From CBDDFQ01 sp965227035 (GTDB taxonomy: Bacteria; Pseudomonadota; Gammaproteobacteria; Burkholderiales; Burkholderiaceae_C), in the NCBI GenBank assembly GCA_965227035.1, contig OZ245724.1:1488001-1552000 (forward strand): a stretch of DNA of 64,000 bases, written 5' to 3'. Below the pieces are notes generated by a model, which did not search any database, was not told the DNA's origin, and was given only the letters and a program-made list of their open reading frames with translations. A program made the translations under genes and the position numbers. Below are positions 9,279 through 17,463 of the stretch, piece after piece; position 1 is the stretch's first letter, and every line of letters starts with the position of its first letter.

Positions 9279-10115
9279 ATGCCTAGCCTGCCGCATCTCA
9301 ACGCCTACCCGCATCTCGTCAAACCATCGCCGCAGACGCAGTTGCCAAAGCTGCGTCTGCGCTACGACGCAATCGATGCATTACGAGGCCTCGCCATGAT
9401 CTGGATGACCATCTTCCATTTCTGCTTCGACCTCGTCTACTTCGGGTTCTCGTCGCAGAACTTCTATGCCGATCCGTTCTGGACCCTTCAGCGAACCCTG
9501 ATCGTTTCGCTATTCGTGTTTTGCGCGGGCCTGGGGCAGGCCGTGGCGCAGGAGCAGGTGGGGAGCTGGCACCGGTTCTGGAAACGCTGGTGGAAGATCG
9601 CCGCATGCGCCGTTGCAATCACGGCAGCATCGAGCTTCATGTTTCCTCGTAGCTACATCTACTTCGGCGTGCTGCACGGCATTGCGGCCATGTTGATCAT
9701 CGTGCGGCTGACATCCAAATCGAAGTCGTGGGTGTTGTGGCTCATGGGCGCGACAGCGATTGCCTTGCCTCTGCTCTGGCCGCTCGTACTCGCAAATGCC
9801 GGAGCTTCGATGTCCTACCAGGTGCGCGAGCTTCTAGACTCGCGTCTGCTCAACTGGATCGGCCTGATTTCGCGCAAGCCGGTTACTGAAGACTACGTGC
9901 CGCTGCTGCCTTGGCTGGGCGTGATGTGGTGGGGTGTCGCTGCGGGGCGCCGGTTGCTGAGCAGTCATCGCGCATGGCTGTCGAAGCCGAGGGACTACGG
10001 ACTTCCGAAATGGCTCGCGAGGTTAGGGCGCTGGAGCCTGCCTTACTACATGGTTCACCAGCCGGTCATGCTCGCTGTGCTTGCAGGCGTGGCCTGGCTA
10101 ATCGCTCCGAACTGA
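9279..10115 (+). CDS. DUF1624 / heparan-alpha-glucosaminide N-acetyltransferase-like membrane protein
   Basis: This 278-residue protein is polytopic. After a soluble N-terminus of about 30 residues comes RYDAIDALRGLAMIWM followed by an HF-x-FD segment. That matches the start of the DUF1624 family, whose members resemble the membrane acyltransferase HGSNAT. Several hydrophobic segments follow, and a tryptophan-rich loop and the segment YYMVHQPVML lie near the C-terminus. The family is thought to move acetyl or acyl groups across the inner membrane, but the substrate here is unknown. It starts 135 bases after the giant gene and no clear Shine-Dalgarno precedes the ATG. Its last 50 bases overlap the end of the convergent gene at 10066-10584. 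Confidence 0.7.
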   Translation: MPSLPHLNAYPHLVKPSPQTQLPKLRLRYDAIDALRGLAMIWMTIFHFCFDLVYFGFSSQNFYADPFWTLQRTLIVSLFVFCAGLGQAVAQEQVGSWHRFWKRWWKIAACAVAITAASSFMFPRSYIYFGVLHGIAAMLIIVRLTSKSKSWVLWLMGATAIALPLLWPLVLANAGASMSYQVRELLDSRLLNWIGLISRKPVTEDYVPLLPWLGVMWWGVAAGRRLLSSHRAWLSKPRDYGLPKWLARLGRWSLPYYMVHQPVMLAVLAGVAWLIAPN

Positions 10116-10584
10116 TCGATGAGGCAGCTGCAGAAGCGCTTCCTACCTCGCTCTTGTCCCAGTAACGGGACGCGTTGGATGCGCGAAGTCGTTGTTCGGC
10201 AATGGCTCGCTCGGCCGCCCGCTTCAGCGCGTTCTGAGTGGCGGAGTCCACGATCAGCTGCACTTCATGACGCACGTCGTTCAGGAGTTCGGCAGATAGA
10301 GTGATCTGCTTGCCATCGCGAAACTGTTCCTGAAGACTCCTGTACGCCGCTGCCGAGGCCAGGAAATCGCGCTCGATACCTCGGGAAGAACAGCGTGACA
10401 GGACCAGCGCCAGACCGCCGTAAATCAACCCGAAGTCGCGCATGTCCGGCGATTCGAGTTTGCAAAGATCCGGCAGTTGCGAATACTCGGCGCTCATGCC
10501 CCGCGAGAGTGAATTGCCGGAATAAACGGAGCTGCGTCCTTCGCCGCGTTTTTGATTCTTGCGTCTGTTGAATAGGGAAAACAT
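10066..10584 (-). CDS. Hypothetical cytoplasmic protein (172 aa)
   Basis: I do not recognise this protein. It begins MFSLFNRRKNQKR, has no signal peptide or membrane segment, and is mainly helical with an Ala/Arg/Glu-rich stretch (about residues 115-140) that could form a coiled coil. A GAGGT ribosome-binding site lies six bases before the ATG, which supports a real start. It follows the unknown gene at 10635-11192 by 50 bases on the same strand, so the two are probably cotranscribed. The last 50 bases overlap the convergent acyltransferase gene, so the extreme C-terminus should be viewed with caution. Confidence 0.55.
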   Translation of the reverse strand: MFSLFNRRKNQKRGEGRSSVYSGNSLSRGMSAEYSQLPDLCKLESPDMRDFGLIYGGLALVLSRCSSRGIERDFLASAAAYRSLQEQFRDGKQITLSAELLNDVRHEVQLIVDSATQNALKRAAERAIAEQRLRASNASRYWDKSEVGSASAAASSISSERLARPRLQAQRA

Positions 10585-10634
10585 GATGACCTCTTACTTG
10601 TGGGATCAATTCGTGGCTGACTCTTGGCGTTACT

Positions 10635-11192
10635 TCAGGACGCCACCGCTTCGGGCGGCATCAACATCGCAATTCGCTCGCTGATCGAATCTGCGCGCTC
10701 ATGGCCTGCAATCCTCTCGATCTCGTCGATCATCCGGCGCGACGCATCGAGCATCGATTCGCGATCCTTCGCATTGCGAAGTGCCTCGCGAAACTCGCTG
10801 GCCAGCTCCGGAGATCGACGTGCAAACATGCGCTCGCAGATGTCGAACAGAAACATGCGCGTCGTTGCCATCGAGCGTTTGCCTTCGAAGGAATCGGCAT
10901 TGGGTGATACCGGCTCCATTGATTGCTTGTGTGAAGGGGAAGGGGATGGCGAAGAGGGCGCGGGCGACGACACGGCAACGCCGCTCTTAGAAACCGAAAT
11001 TAGAAAACCATCGGCGACCAATTGAATGGCCACCTCCTTGCCTTCACCGTCACACAACCACGCCAGTTCGTCGATGGCCTTGGTCCCCTTGACCATCAGC
11101 AGCACACTGCGCTCACGCAAGCCCAGCGTTCGCACGCCGGGCTTCAGTTCGTTCGTTGCTTTGTCTGTTCGTTGAAGTAGCACTGGACACAT
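10635..11192 (-). CDS. Hypothetical protein with an N-terminal winged-helix-like segment (185 aa)
   Basis: The N-terminal third contains RTLGLRERSVLLMVKG followed by a TKAIDELAWL stretch. This pattern recurs in Burkholderiales proteins of unknown function and resembles a small helix-turn-helix fold. A linker of alternating Ser and Pro residues (about residues 77-90) leads to a helical C-terminal domain rich in Arg and Glu. There is no signal peptide. The ATG lies immediately after AAAAGG, which is too close for a Shine-Dalgarno. A GTG three codons later (V4) has better spacing and may be the real start. Probably cotranscribed with the downstream unknown gene. Function unknown; regulatory or pilus/motility-associated roles are possible but unsupported. 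Confidence 0.6.
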   Translation of the reverse strand: MCPVLLQRTDKATNELKPGVRTLGLRERSVLLMVKGTKAIDELAWLCDGEGKEVAIQLVADGFLISVSKSGVAVSSPAPSSPSPSPSHKQSMEPVSPNADSFEGKRSMATTRMFLFDICERMFARRSPELASEFREALRNAKDRESMLDASRRMIDEIERIAGHERADSISERIAMLMPPEAVAS

Positions 11193-11322
11193 CCTTTTGG
11201 GATGAGTCGAGTAGACCGGCGCCGAATGACAGCGGCGTGAAGTGGGATTGGCCGCGCAAGGGCAGTTGCGAAATGCGTGAAAAACCGCACGCGTTTTTCT
11301 GTAGAGATGCGGCCGGAAAATG

Positions 11323-11348
11323 AAAAAGGCTCCCGAAGGAGCCTTTTT
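11323..11348 (-). terminator. Rho-independent terminator of ppiC
   Basis: A perfect stem GGCTCC/GGAGCC (11328-11333 and 11338-11343) with a 4-base loop is flanked by five A on one side and five T on the other. It lies 19 bases after the ppiC stop on the minus strand. The flanking A and T runs would let it work in both directions. Confidence 0.9.
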
Positions 11349-11366
11349 GAAAGCGCGCTGAAAGTC

Positions 11367-12152
11367 TTATTCGACCTTGGCCTTGGCGCGAAGATCTTCC
11401 TGGAATTTCGCCAGCTTCTGCTGCTGCAGTTGCTGCTGAATTTGCGGCTTCACTTCTTCGAGCTTGGGCAATTGCGCATCGCGGGTGTCGTCCAGGCGAA
11501 TGATGTGATAACCGAACTGGGTCTTCACAGGCACTTGGGTGGTTTCGCCCTTTTTGAGCTTGATCATGGCTTCCGAGAACTCGGGAACGTAGCTGCTGGC
11601 GTTAGCCCAATCCAGATCGCCACCGTTGGCTCCCGATCCGGGATCCTTGGATTGTTTCTTGGCAATGTCTTCGAACTTCGCACCCTTTTTGAGGCTGGCG
11701 ATGATCGCCTTTGCGTCGTCTTCTTTTTCGACCAGGATGTGGCGAGCGCGATATTCCTTGCCGGAATTCGCTGCGGCGAACTTGTCGTACTCGGCCTTGA
11801 TGTCGGCGTCGGTGACCGGGTTCTTCTTTTGATAGTCGAGGAACAGTTCGCGAATCAGGATGGTCTGGCGAGCCAGTTCCAATTGCGATTTGTACGATTC
11901 GGATGCTTCGAGGCCGGTTTTTTGAGCCTCTTGCATGAAGATTTCGCGGGCGATGACTTCATCGCGCAGCTGATTTTGCATTTCGGGGGTGACTGGACGT
12001 CCAGCTCGGGCGACTTGCTCGGCGAGGGCGTCGAGACGCGTTTTGGGGACCGGCTTGCCGTTGACGATGGCGACGTTCTGCGCCAGTGCCGGGATTGCCG
12101 TAACGCCGAGGAGGGTGGCGATAAGAACGGCAGACAGGATTTGCTTTTTCAT
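11367..12152 (-). CDS. Periplasmic parvulin-type peptidylprolyl isomerase (PpiC/SurA-like)
   Basis: This 261-residue protein has a classical signal peptide (MKKQILSAVL through PALA, cleavage after about residue 24). A SurA-like helical N-terminal region follows, then a parvulin domain from about residue 130 with the family landmarks RARHILV, GGDLDWA and FGYHIIRLDD. A Gln-rich helical tail closes the protein. Parvulins catalyse cis/trans isomerisation of prolyl bonds and act as folding chaperones for exported proteins. An AGGAAA ribosome site precedes the ATG. In many Burkholderiales this gene directly follows yciB and bolA, but here an Ig-repeat lipoprotein gene intervenes. A strong terminator follows the stop. 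Confidence 0.92.
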   Translation of the reverse strand: MKKQILSAVLIATLLGVTAIPALAQNVAIVNGKPVPKTRLDALAEQVARAGRPVTPEMQNQLRDEVIAREIFMQEAQKTGLEASESYKSQLELARQTILIRELFLDYQKKNPVTDADIKAEYDKFAAANSGKEYRARHILVEKEDDAKAIIASLKKGAKFEDIAKKQSKDPGSGANGGDLDWANASSYVPEFSEAMIKLKKGETTQVPVKTQFGYHIIRLDDTRDAQLPKLEEVKPQIQQQLQQQKLAKFQEDLRAKAKVE

Positions 12153-12289
12153 TGAAATTTCCTAGGTCAAAACGTTTCGATCGAAATAGCTATCGAGCCA
12201 GTCGACGAAATCTGTTGGGAATCATACACAAGCCAATTTATGCGATATGGGCGGTAGCTGTAATCAGAAGTGACGACAGTGGGTCGGTC

Positions 12290-12314
12290 TGGCTGGACCA
12301 GCGGTGTCCAGCCA
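12290..12314. other. Perfect 9-bp hairpin between lipoprotein gene and ppiC
   Basis: TGGCTGGAC (12290-12298) and GTCCAGCCA (12306-12314) form a perfect stem around a 7-base loop. A second short stem, AACCGGA/TCCGGTT (12358-12373), lies nearer the lipoprotein stop. Neither has a T-run, so they may mark RNA processing or a weak stop between the two minus-strand genes. Confidence 0.5.
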
Positions 12315-12388
12315 ATTCGGCGCCCCGGAATCTGACCGGCGCTCCGCCAATTCGTTCAACCGGAACTCCGGTTTCAACGCAATTTCCT

Positions 12389-14389
12389 TCACTTTCTCGA
12401 TGCCGAATCCGCAGTTTTGGAAACAAAAATCACTATGTCCTTGTACGCCCAGAAGTCGTCTTTTCGATCGGCAGGGTTGGATTGGCTGAGTTTGAGCCGG
12501 ACCGGCGCAATGTAGATGCCGGGTGTGAGTGACGTGTTGTCGGTGGCGTCGTACCAGATTCGGAAATCGCTTGCAGCAATGCCCTGGGTCTCCATTCCGC
12601 TTGACTTGTAGTAACCGAAGCTTTGTCCGCCGTCGATGTACTCGTACTGCCCGAATGAATCCGCCGCCCAACTCATCAGGCAGGTCTTTGTGCTGATTTT
12701 CTTTCCGCGAAGCGTGATGGTCTGCCCGTCGACCTGTACCGTGATCTTCGAGATACCGTTTCCGCATTCGGCGCTACGCGAGGTGGGCCCCTTTGCATTG
12801 GCGGTCTCGTAAATCGTGACCTCCGGCGTGGTCAGAAACAGTCGATGTCGATCTTTGGCGTCGTAACGGTATTCGGAAGATTCGGTGAGCAGGTTGCTCG
12901 AGGACATCGACTCCGCAGTCTCTAACGCCGCCCTGCCTTCATACACATGTTGATGATCTTTGACCGTCAATTCCCCGCGACCGTAGGAGCCCGTTATCCA
13001 GACCACTTTGCCCGCTAACGAGGGCGATGGTGTTTCGAACTCCAGCTTCGCAAACCCGAATTCGTCGGTACTGATGACGCGCTTCGCAGGCGTCCCTGTC
13101 TGGGCAAATGTCGAAGCATCGATCGTCGTCGAAGGATTTCCGGTTGCATCGGCGCTCAGCCTGGCGAGGATTTCGATCGATGCGCCTTTGATCGGCTTGC
13201 CCCCGCCATCGCGCAATTCGTATCGCCACGGCATCGAGTCGAGTACGGTCATGAGCGGCGCGATTCGGCGTTCAAGCGTGGTGCCGGTGACGCCTACGGT
13301 TGTGAAGGCAGTCGAAAGGCCGATTCTTGCTTCGATTTCGATCGACCGGTTGCTTAAATCGGCGCCCGCAGAGACAACCAGTGTTGCCCTGCCGTTCATG
13401 TCGGTGACGGGGGTCGAACTTATTACCACGCCGTCGTTCGTATGGAAAACGACCGGTGCATTGATGGCTGGTTTGTTGTCTGCACCTGTCACGGAAAGAG
13501 CGAGTGTGGCCATGTTGCCGTCGACCCCGGTCACGATGCGTTTCGGCTCGGATCCGAACGTCATTTTGAAAGCGTCCGGCCCTACGAATCTGGGTGTGGT
13601 GACAAAGCGGCCGACCATGTTTCCGGACACTATCTCTATCGTGTCTGAACCGCCAATCACGTCCGAGATGGTCAAGGCGAGATCACCGGCGCCGTCCGTT
13701 CTTTTCAATCCGAAATTCAGCGTGTTTCCCATGAGCGATTTTCCGGACACGTTCAAATCGGGAATGCCTATGCCGTCGCTGTCTCGAATCTGCAGGTGCA
13801 CAACGGTGTCGCTGAAAGGCGTGATTTGCGCGTCGTTCGGGAAATAAAGATGGGTACCCGTCACCTCAAGCCTCAAAGTTTGCGAGACCCCTGCGGCGTT
13901 ACCGAGACTGGCACCGCCATCGGTACTCGATGCGCGCACTGTGACGGTGCGGTTCGTTCGGTCGCCAGCAGAGGTGATCCTCGCGTAGGCATGCCCGTTC
14001 GAATCGGTCGTCGCGTCTGTCTCGATGACGCGAGCACCTTCGCTCGAGAACGAAATCCGGGCCTTGAGAACGGGGCGCGAGAAGGCGTCCAGGGCTGTGG
14101 CAGTCAGCGTCGTGGTGTCTCCTTTCGCTCCTGTACTCAATTCAGCAGCACCCGCGACCAACTCGATATGCGCGATCTGCGCGGTTCGATCGTTCGATGC
14201 CTCTTGAGCTTGCGACGGTTGGCGCTGCGGCGCAGCAGAAATAGTCGGCGCGACTGGAGTCGTTGTTGAGCCACCAGATTCGCCAGGCGCACCGCCACAG
14301 GCAATCAAAGACAAAGTGGCAAGACATGTCGACAGTGCAATAGCGACGCCTTTGCACGCCCGCTCCACTGTGTTCGAACTCAAAAACAT
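12389..14389 (-). CDS. Outer-membrane-type lipoprotein with bacterial Ig-like (Big_1/invasin) repeats
   Basis: The 666-residue product begins MFLSSNTVERACKGV and has a lipobox LIAC (Cys31), so it should be lipid-anchored. The residue after Cys is Gly, not Asp, consistent with outer-membrane sorting. A Ser/Thr/Pro/Gln linker is followed by tandem Ig-like domains with the Big_1 signature: Thr-rich strands, then D-x-x-G/N-G-x-A (TDSNGHAY, TDMNGRAT, TDEFGFAK). I chose the ATG at 14389 because GGAGAG lies just upstream. A longer TTG start at 14422 is less likely. Such repeats are rigid extracellular stalks in adhesins. The C-terminal 200 residues have no repeat I recognise. It separates bolA from ppiC. 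Confidence 0.75.
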   Translation of the reverse strand: MFLSSNTVERACKGVAIALSTCLATLSLIACGGAPGESGGSTTTPVAPTISAAPQRQPSQAQEASNDRTAQIAHIELVAGAAELSTGAKGDTTTLTATALDAFSRPVLKARISFSSEGARVIETDATTDSNGHAYARITSAGDRTNRTVTVRASSTDGGASLGNAAGVSQTLRLEVTGTHLYFPNDAQITPFSDTVVHLQIRDSDGIGIPDLNVSGKSLMGNTLNFGLKRTDGAGDLALTISDVIGGSDTIEIVSGNMVGRFVTTPRFVGPDAFKMTFGSEPKRIVTGVDGNMATLALSVTGADNKPAINAPVVFHTNDGVVISSTPVTDMNGRATLVVSAGADLSNRSIEIEARIGLSTAFTTVGVTGTTLERRIAPLMTVLDSMPWRYELRDGGGKPIKGASIEILARLSADATGNPSTTIDASTFAQTGTPAKRVISTDEFGFAKLEFETPSPSLAGKVVWITGSYGRGELTVKDHQHVYEGRAALETAESMSSSNLLTESSEYRYDAKDRHRLFLTTPEVTIYETANAKGPTSRSAECGNGISKITVQVDGQTITLRGKKISTKTCLMSWAADSFGQYEYIDGGQSFGYYKSSGMETQGIAASDFRIWYDATDNTSLTPGIYIAPVRLKLSQSNPADRKDDFWAYKDIVIFVSKTADSASRK

Positions 14390-14410
14390 TTTTCTGCTCT
14401 CCAAGTTGTG

Positions 14411-14434
14411 GGCGGCAGACAAACGCCTGCCGCC
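14411..14434. promoter_or_regulatory. 8-bp inverted repeat in leader of the lipoprotein gene
   Basis: GGCGGCAG (14411-14418) and CTGCCGCC (14427-14434) form a perfect GC-rich stem with an 8-base loop, 22 bases upstream of the chosen lipoprotein start and downstream of bolA. No T-run follows, so a leader structure or protein-binding site is more likely than an intrinsic terminator. Confidence 0.4.
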
Positions 14435-14577
14435 TAAGGGCCAACACTCGGTTGACCGTTAGGCGGCGAATTGTTCGGTGGCGGTATTCGATAGGGCCGA
14501 GCTCGCGACGGAACTGGCAATGGGGAGAACGAAATGCGCGATCGCGTCAGCGAATCGACACTGTCAAAAGCCTGAGA

Positions 14578-14853
14578 TCAGAGAATTTCGATGGCGACTG
14601 CGTGAACACCGCCGTCGATGAAATCTTTCAATGCGTCGAACACCAAACGGTGTCGAGCGATGCGTGACTTTTCGTGGAAGGCGGGTGAGGAAATTCGGAC
14701 TCTGAAATGCGTTCCGGAAACCGCTCCTGAAGATCCTGCGTGACCTGCGTGATCGGCACTTTCGTCGATCACTTCGAGTCGGTCGCAACTCAACCGTTCC
14801 TGAAGGCGGACTTGCAGGTTTTGAGCAGTTGCTTCGAGAAAAGTCGCGCTCAT
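14578..14853 (-). CDS. bolA: BolA-family protein
   Basis: A 91-residue protein with the BolA fold: an N-terminal helix (LQVRLQERLSCDRLEVIDES), the GTHFRVRISSPAF strand region, and the R-H-R-L-V-F-D-A-L motif near the C-terminus with a conserved His. BolA proteins bind monothiol glutaredoxins and iron-sulfur clusters and affect cell shape and stress responses. It overlaps yciB by four bases (ATGA), so the two are translationally coupled, an arrangement common in beta- and gammaproteobacteria. The H-A-G-H-A-G insertion before the conserved segment is slightly longer than in many relatives. Confidence 0.9.
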   Translation of the reverse strand: MSATFLEATAQNLQVRLQERLSCDRLEVIDESADHAGHAGSSGAVSGTHFRVRISSPAFHEKSRIARHRLVFDALKDFIDGGVHAVAIEIL

Positions 14854-15449
14854 TTTGGTGTCACGTCTTCAGGGGCGCCGGTAGGGGCGGGGGAGGAGCC
14901 GGTGGCCGAGGGAAGGGCCGAGGCAGTGGGCATATGTCGGCTCATGTAGATCGCCTGCGCAATGACGAACGCGAACATCAGACCCATGCCGCCGAACAGT
15001 TTGAAGTTCACCCAAGTGTCGGTGTCGTAGTTGTAGGCCACCCATATGTTGAGCGCGCCCATGACCGCGAAAAAGCCGATCCAGCTCCAGTTCATGACTC
15101 TCCAGCCGTCTTCGGGCAGCTGAATTTGCGATCCCATGACCGACTTCAAGAGGTTCTTGCCGAATCCAACCCAGCCGATCAACAGTGCGCCGCCCATCAA
15201 CCAATAAAGAACGGTTGGTTTCCATTTAATGAAAGTGTCGTTGTGCGCAATGATGGTCGCGCCGCCGAACAGCACGATCACCACCAGGCTCACCCACTGC
15301 ATCGGCTCGACCTTGCCGTTTCGATAACGCAAATAAGCGATCTGGACGATGGTAGCCGCGATGGCGACCCCCGTGGCAACGTAGATTCCCGCGAACTTGA
15401 ACGCGACGAAAAACAGGATGATCGGGAAGAAATCGAGAAGAAGCTTCAT
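14850..15449 (-). CDS. yciB: Inner-membrane septation protein A (YciB/IspZ family)
   Basis: This 199-residue polytopic protein opens MKLLLDFFPIILFF and has about five membrane helices plus the family segment HNDTFIKWKPTVLYW. YciB is an inner-membrane protein linked to cell-envelope integrity and septation. The C-terminal tail after the last helix is Ala/Pro/Ser-rich and probably cytoplasmic. It sits 12 bases after msrB and overlaps bolA by four bases, so selO-msrB-yciB-bolA look like one operon on the minus strand. Confidence 0.93.
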   Translation of the reverse strand: MKLLLDFFPIILFFVAFKFAGIYVATGVAIAATIVQIAYLRYRNGKVEPMQWVSLVVIVLFGGATIIAHNDTFIKWKPTVLYWLMGGALLIGWVGFGKNLLKSVMGSQIQLPEDGWRVMNWSWIGFFAVMGALNIWVAYNYDTDTWVNFKLFGGMGLMFAFVIAQAIYMSRHMPTASALPSATGSSPAPTGAPEDVTPK

Positions 15450-15461
15450 TGATCGGACCGT

Positions 15462-15875
15462 TTATTTCGCGGGTTCGAAATCGAGCGATGCCGAGTTCAT
15501 GCAATAGCGCAAACCGGTCGGGTTGGGGCCATCTTCGAACACGTGACCCAGGTGGGCGCCGCATTTCGCGCAAACCGTCTCGACCCGGCGCATACCGTGG
15601 CTGGTGTCGACGATTTCTTCGATCGCACCCGGATCGGCCGCTTCCGAGAAGCTGGGCCAGCCGCAGCCGGCATCGAACTTCGTGGCCGAGTCGAACAGCT
15701 TGTTGCCGCAACATTTGCAGCGATACACGCCGTCCGACCATTCGGCGTTGTATTTGCCGGTGAAAGGTCGTTCGGTGGCCGCGTGGCGGGTTACTTCGAA
15801 AGCGACGGATTCAGCGCCTTTTTCGGCGAGGACGGCTTTCCATTCGGCATCGGTCTTTTGGATTTTTTCGGTCAT
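15462..15875 (-). CDS. msrB: Peptide-methionine (R)-S-oxide reductase MsrB
   Basis: The 137-residue protein has the complete MsrB signature: two Cys-x-x-Cys zinc pairs (CKCC and CAKC), the GCGWPSF segment, the GHVF segment, and the catalytic Cys in RYCMNSASLDF. It reduces methionine-R-sulfoxide in proteins, with electrons from thioredoxin. The start overlaps the selO stop by four bases, giving tight coupling with SelO, another redox-linked enzyme. No signal peptide is present, so it should act in the cytoplasm. Confidence 0.95.
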   Translation of the reverse strand: MTEKIQKTDAEWKAVLAEKGAESVAFEVTRHAATERPFTGKYNAEWSDGVYRCKCCGNKLFDSATKFDAGCGWPSFSEAADPGAIEEIVDTSHGMRRVETVCAKCGAHLGHVFEDGPNPTGLRYCMNSASLDFEPAK

Positions 15876-17347
15876 GACGAGCAGCTTATCTCAATGGAGG
15901 AGGCCCAGTCGGGCGGGAATCCGGCCTTGTTTTCTTCGTCCGGATGTTCATCAAATGGGGTCGAAAGCACTTTCATCAACGATTCGACGCCCGAGTAGTC
16001 GCGAAGTTTCGCCTTGCGGATGGCTTCTTCGCCCAGATGATTGCGTAAAACGAACTTCGGATTCGTCTCCAGCATCTTGCGGCCCGCCTGCGGTCGGGAT
16101 TCGCCCAGACGGGTGTCGTAAGCGGTGAGCCACTGTTCGAACCCGGCACGGTCGAGGAACAGATCGCGAACCGGCTCGGCTGTCGTGTTACCCGCCACGT
16201 AATTCGAAAGCCGGCGCCAGAAAATCGTGAAATCGGTTTGTTCTTTGGCAAGCAGTTCAAGTGTTTCTTTCACCAGATCGCGGTCCGGATCCGTATCGCC
16301 GTCGTTGTGACCAGCGTGCAGGCCGAGTTTGTCCGACATGCGCTGGTGAAACGCTTCGGGAAACACGGTTTTGTACGACTCCAGCGATGCGATCGCCACT
16401 TCCTGATCTTCTATCAGCGGGAACAGCGCTTGCGCGAGGCAGAACACATTCCAGTACGCCACGTTCGGCTGCTTGTTGTAGGCGTAGCGGCCCTGCGTAT
16501 CGCTGTGATTGCAAATGTGATCCGGGTTGAATCCGTCGAGGAACTGGAACGGGCCGTAGTCGATGGTGAGTCCGAGAATGCTCATGTTGTCGGTGTTCAT
16601 CACGCCGTGGCAGAAGCCGACCGACTGCCATTGCGCCACCAGACGCGCAGTGCGCTCGCTCACGCATTGCAGGAAGTTCGCATAAGGATTGCCGCCAAGA
16701 GTGGTCGCGTTTCGGCATTCCGGGTAGTACCGGTCGATCACGTAATCGGCCAGCTTTTTGAGTTCGTCGGTCTGGCCGCTGGACGCGAAATGCTCGAAAT
16801 GTCCGAAGCGAATGAAGCTGGGCGCAAGGCGCGTGACGACTGCTGCGGTCTCGACTTCCTCACGACGAATCGGCTGGTCCGATCCGGTCACGCAGAGCGC
16901 GCGCGTGGTCGGAATTCCAAGGCCGTGCATCGCTTCGCTGCAAAGGAACTCACGAATGCTGGATCTAAGCACCGCACGGCCATCGCCACCGCGCGAATAG
17001 GGCGTCCGACCCGAGCCCTTGAGCTGAACTTCCATCGGCATGCTGGTGTCGCCGTGCGCTTCGCCGAGCATGATCGCGCGGCCATCGCCGAGCTGCCCCG
17101 CCCACACGCCGAACTGGTGACCGCTGTAGACGGTGGCCAGCGGGCTCGATCCTTCCAGCAAGGAATTGCCAGACAGCGCTGCTATCGTTTCGGGCAGATG
17201 AAGCCATTCATCGCTCACGCCCAACATCCTCGCTGCTGAAGCGCTCGCACCGACCATGTAAGGCGAGGGCAGGGGAGTGGGCTGAAGCCGCGTGAAGAAC
17301 GCATCGCCCAACGTGGAAAAGCCTGGATGCCAGGTGAGTTGTGTCAT
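15872..17347 (-). CDS. selO: Protein adenylyltransferase SelO (YdiU/UPF0061)
   Basis: SelO is a pseudokinase-fold enzyme that transfers AMP to Ser, Thr or Tyr of target proteins. The Gly-rich nucleotide region (GQLGDGRAIMLGE), the LKGSGRTPYSRGGDGRA segment, the GIPTTRAL segment, and HGVMNTDNMSILGLTIDYGP with its metal-binding Asn and Asp are all present. I chose the ATG at 17347 (491 aa), which matches the family length. A longer frame reaches 17440 but would leave only 23 bases to the divergent ligase gene. The final Cys-x-x-Cys redox motif of eukaryotic SelO is here reduced to a C-terminal SCSS. It heads the msrB-yciB-bolA operon. Confidence 0.93.
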   Translation of the reverse strand: MTQLTWHPGFSTLGDAFFTRLQPTPLPSPYMVGASASAARMLGVSDEWLHLPETIAALSGNSLLEGSSPLATVYSGHQFGVWAGQLGDGRAIMLGEAHGDTSMPMEVQLKGSGRTPYSRGGDGRAVLRSSIREFLCSEAMHGLGIPTTRALCVTGSDQPIRREEVETAAVVTRLAPSFIRFGHFEHFASSGQTDELKKLADYVIDRYYPECRNATTLGGNPYANFLQCVSERTARLVAQWQSVGFCHGVMNTDNMSILGLTIDYGPFQFLDGFNPDHICNHSDTQGRYAYNKQPNVAYWNVFCLAQALFPLIEDQEVAIASLESYKTVFPEAFHQRMSDKLGLHAGHNDGDTDPDRDLVKETLELLAKEQTDFTIFWRRLSNYVAGNTTAEPVRDLFLDRAGFEQWLTAYDTRLGESRPQAGRKMLETNPKFVLRNHLGEEAIRKAKLRDYSGVESLMKVLSTPFDEHPDEENKAGFPPDWASSIEISCSS

Positions 17348-17463
17348 GCCCGAATTGTCCCCGAGACGCGCGTTCATGCGGCGCGTGAGGGCATTCCCCA
17401 CTGACCCGGCCTCTCGTTCGGGCAATACTGGATTCAACACACGAAAAAACAGGAGAAAAGCCG

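Noticed and set aside
11277..12155. Plus-strand 292-codon frame antisense to ppiC
   Set aside because: The minus-strand PpiC has a signal peptide, a parvulin domain and a terminator, so the opposite reading is a shadow.
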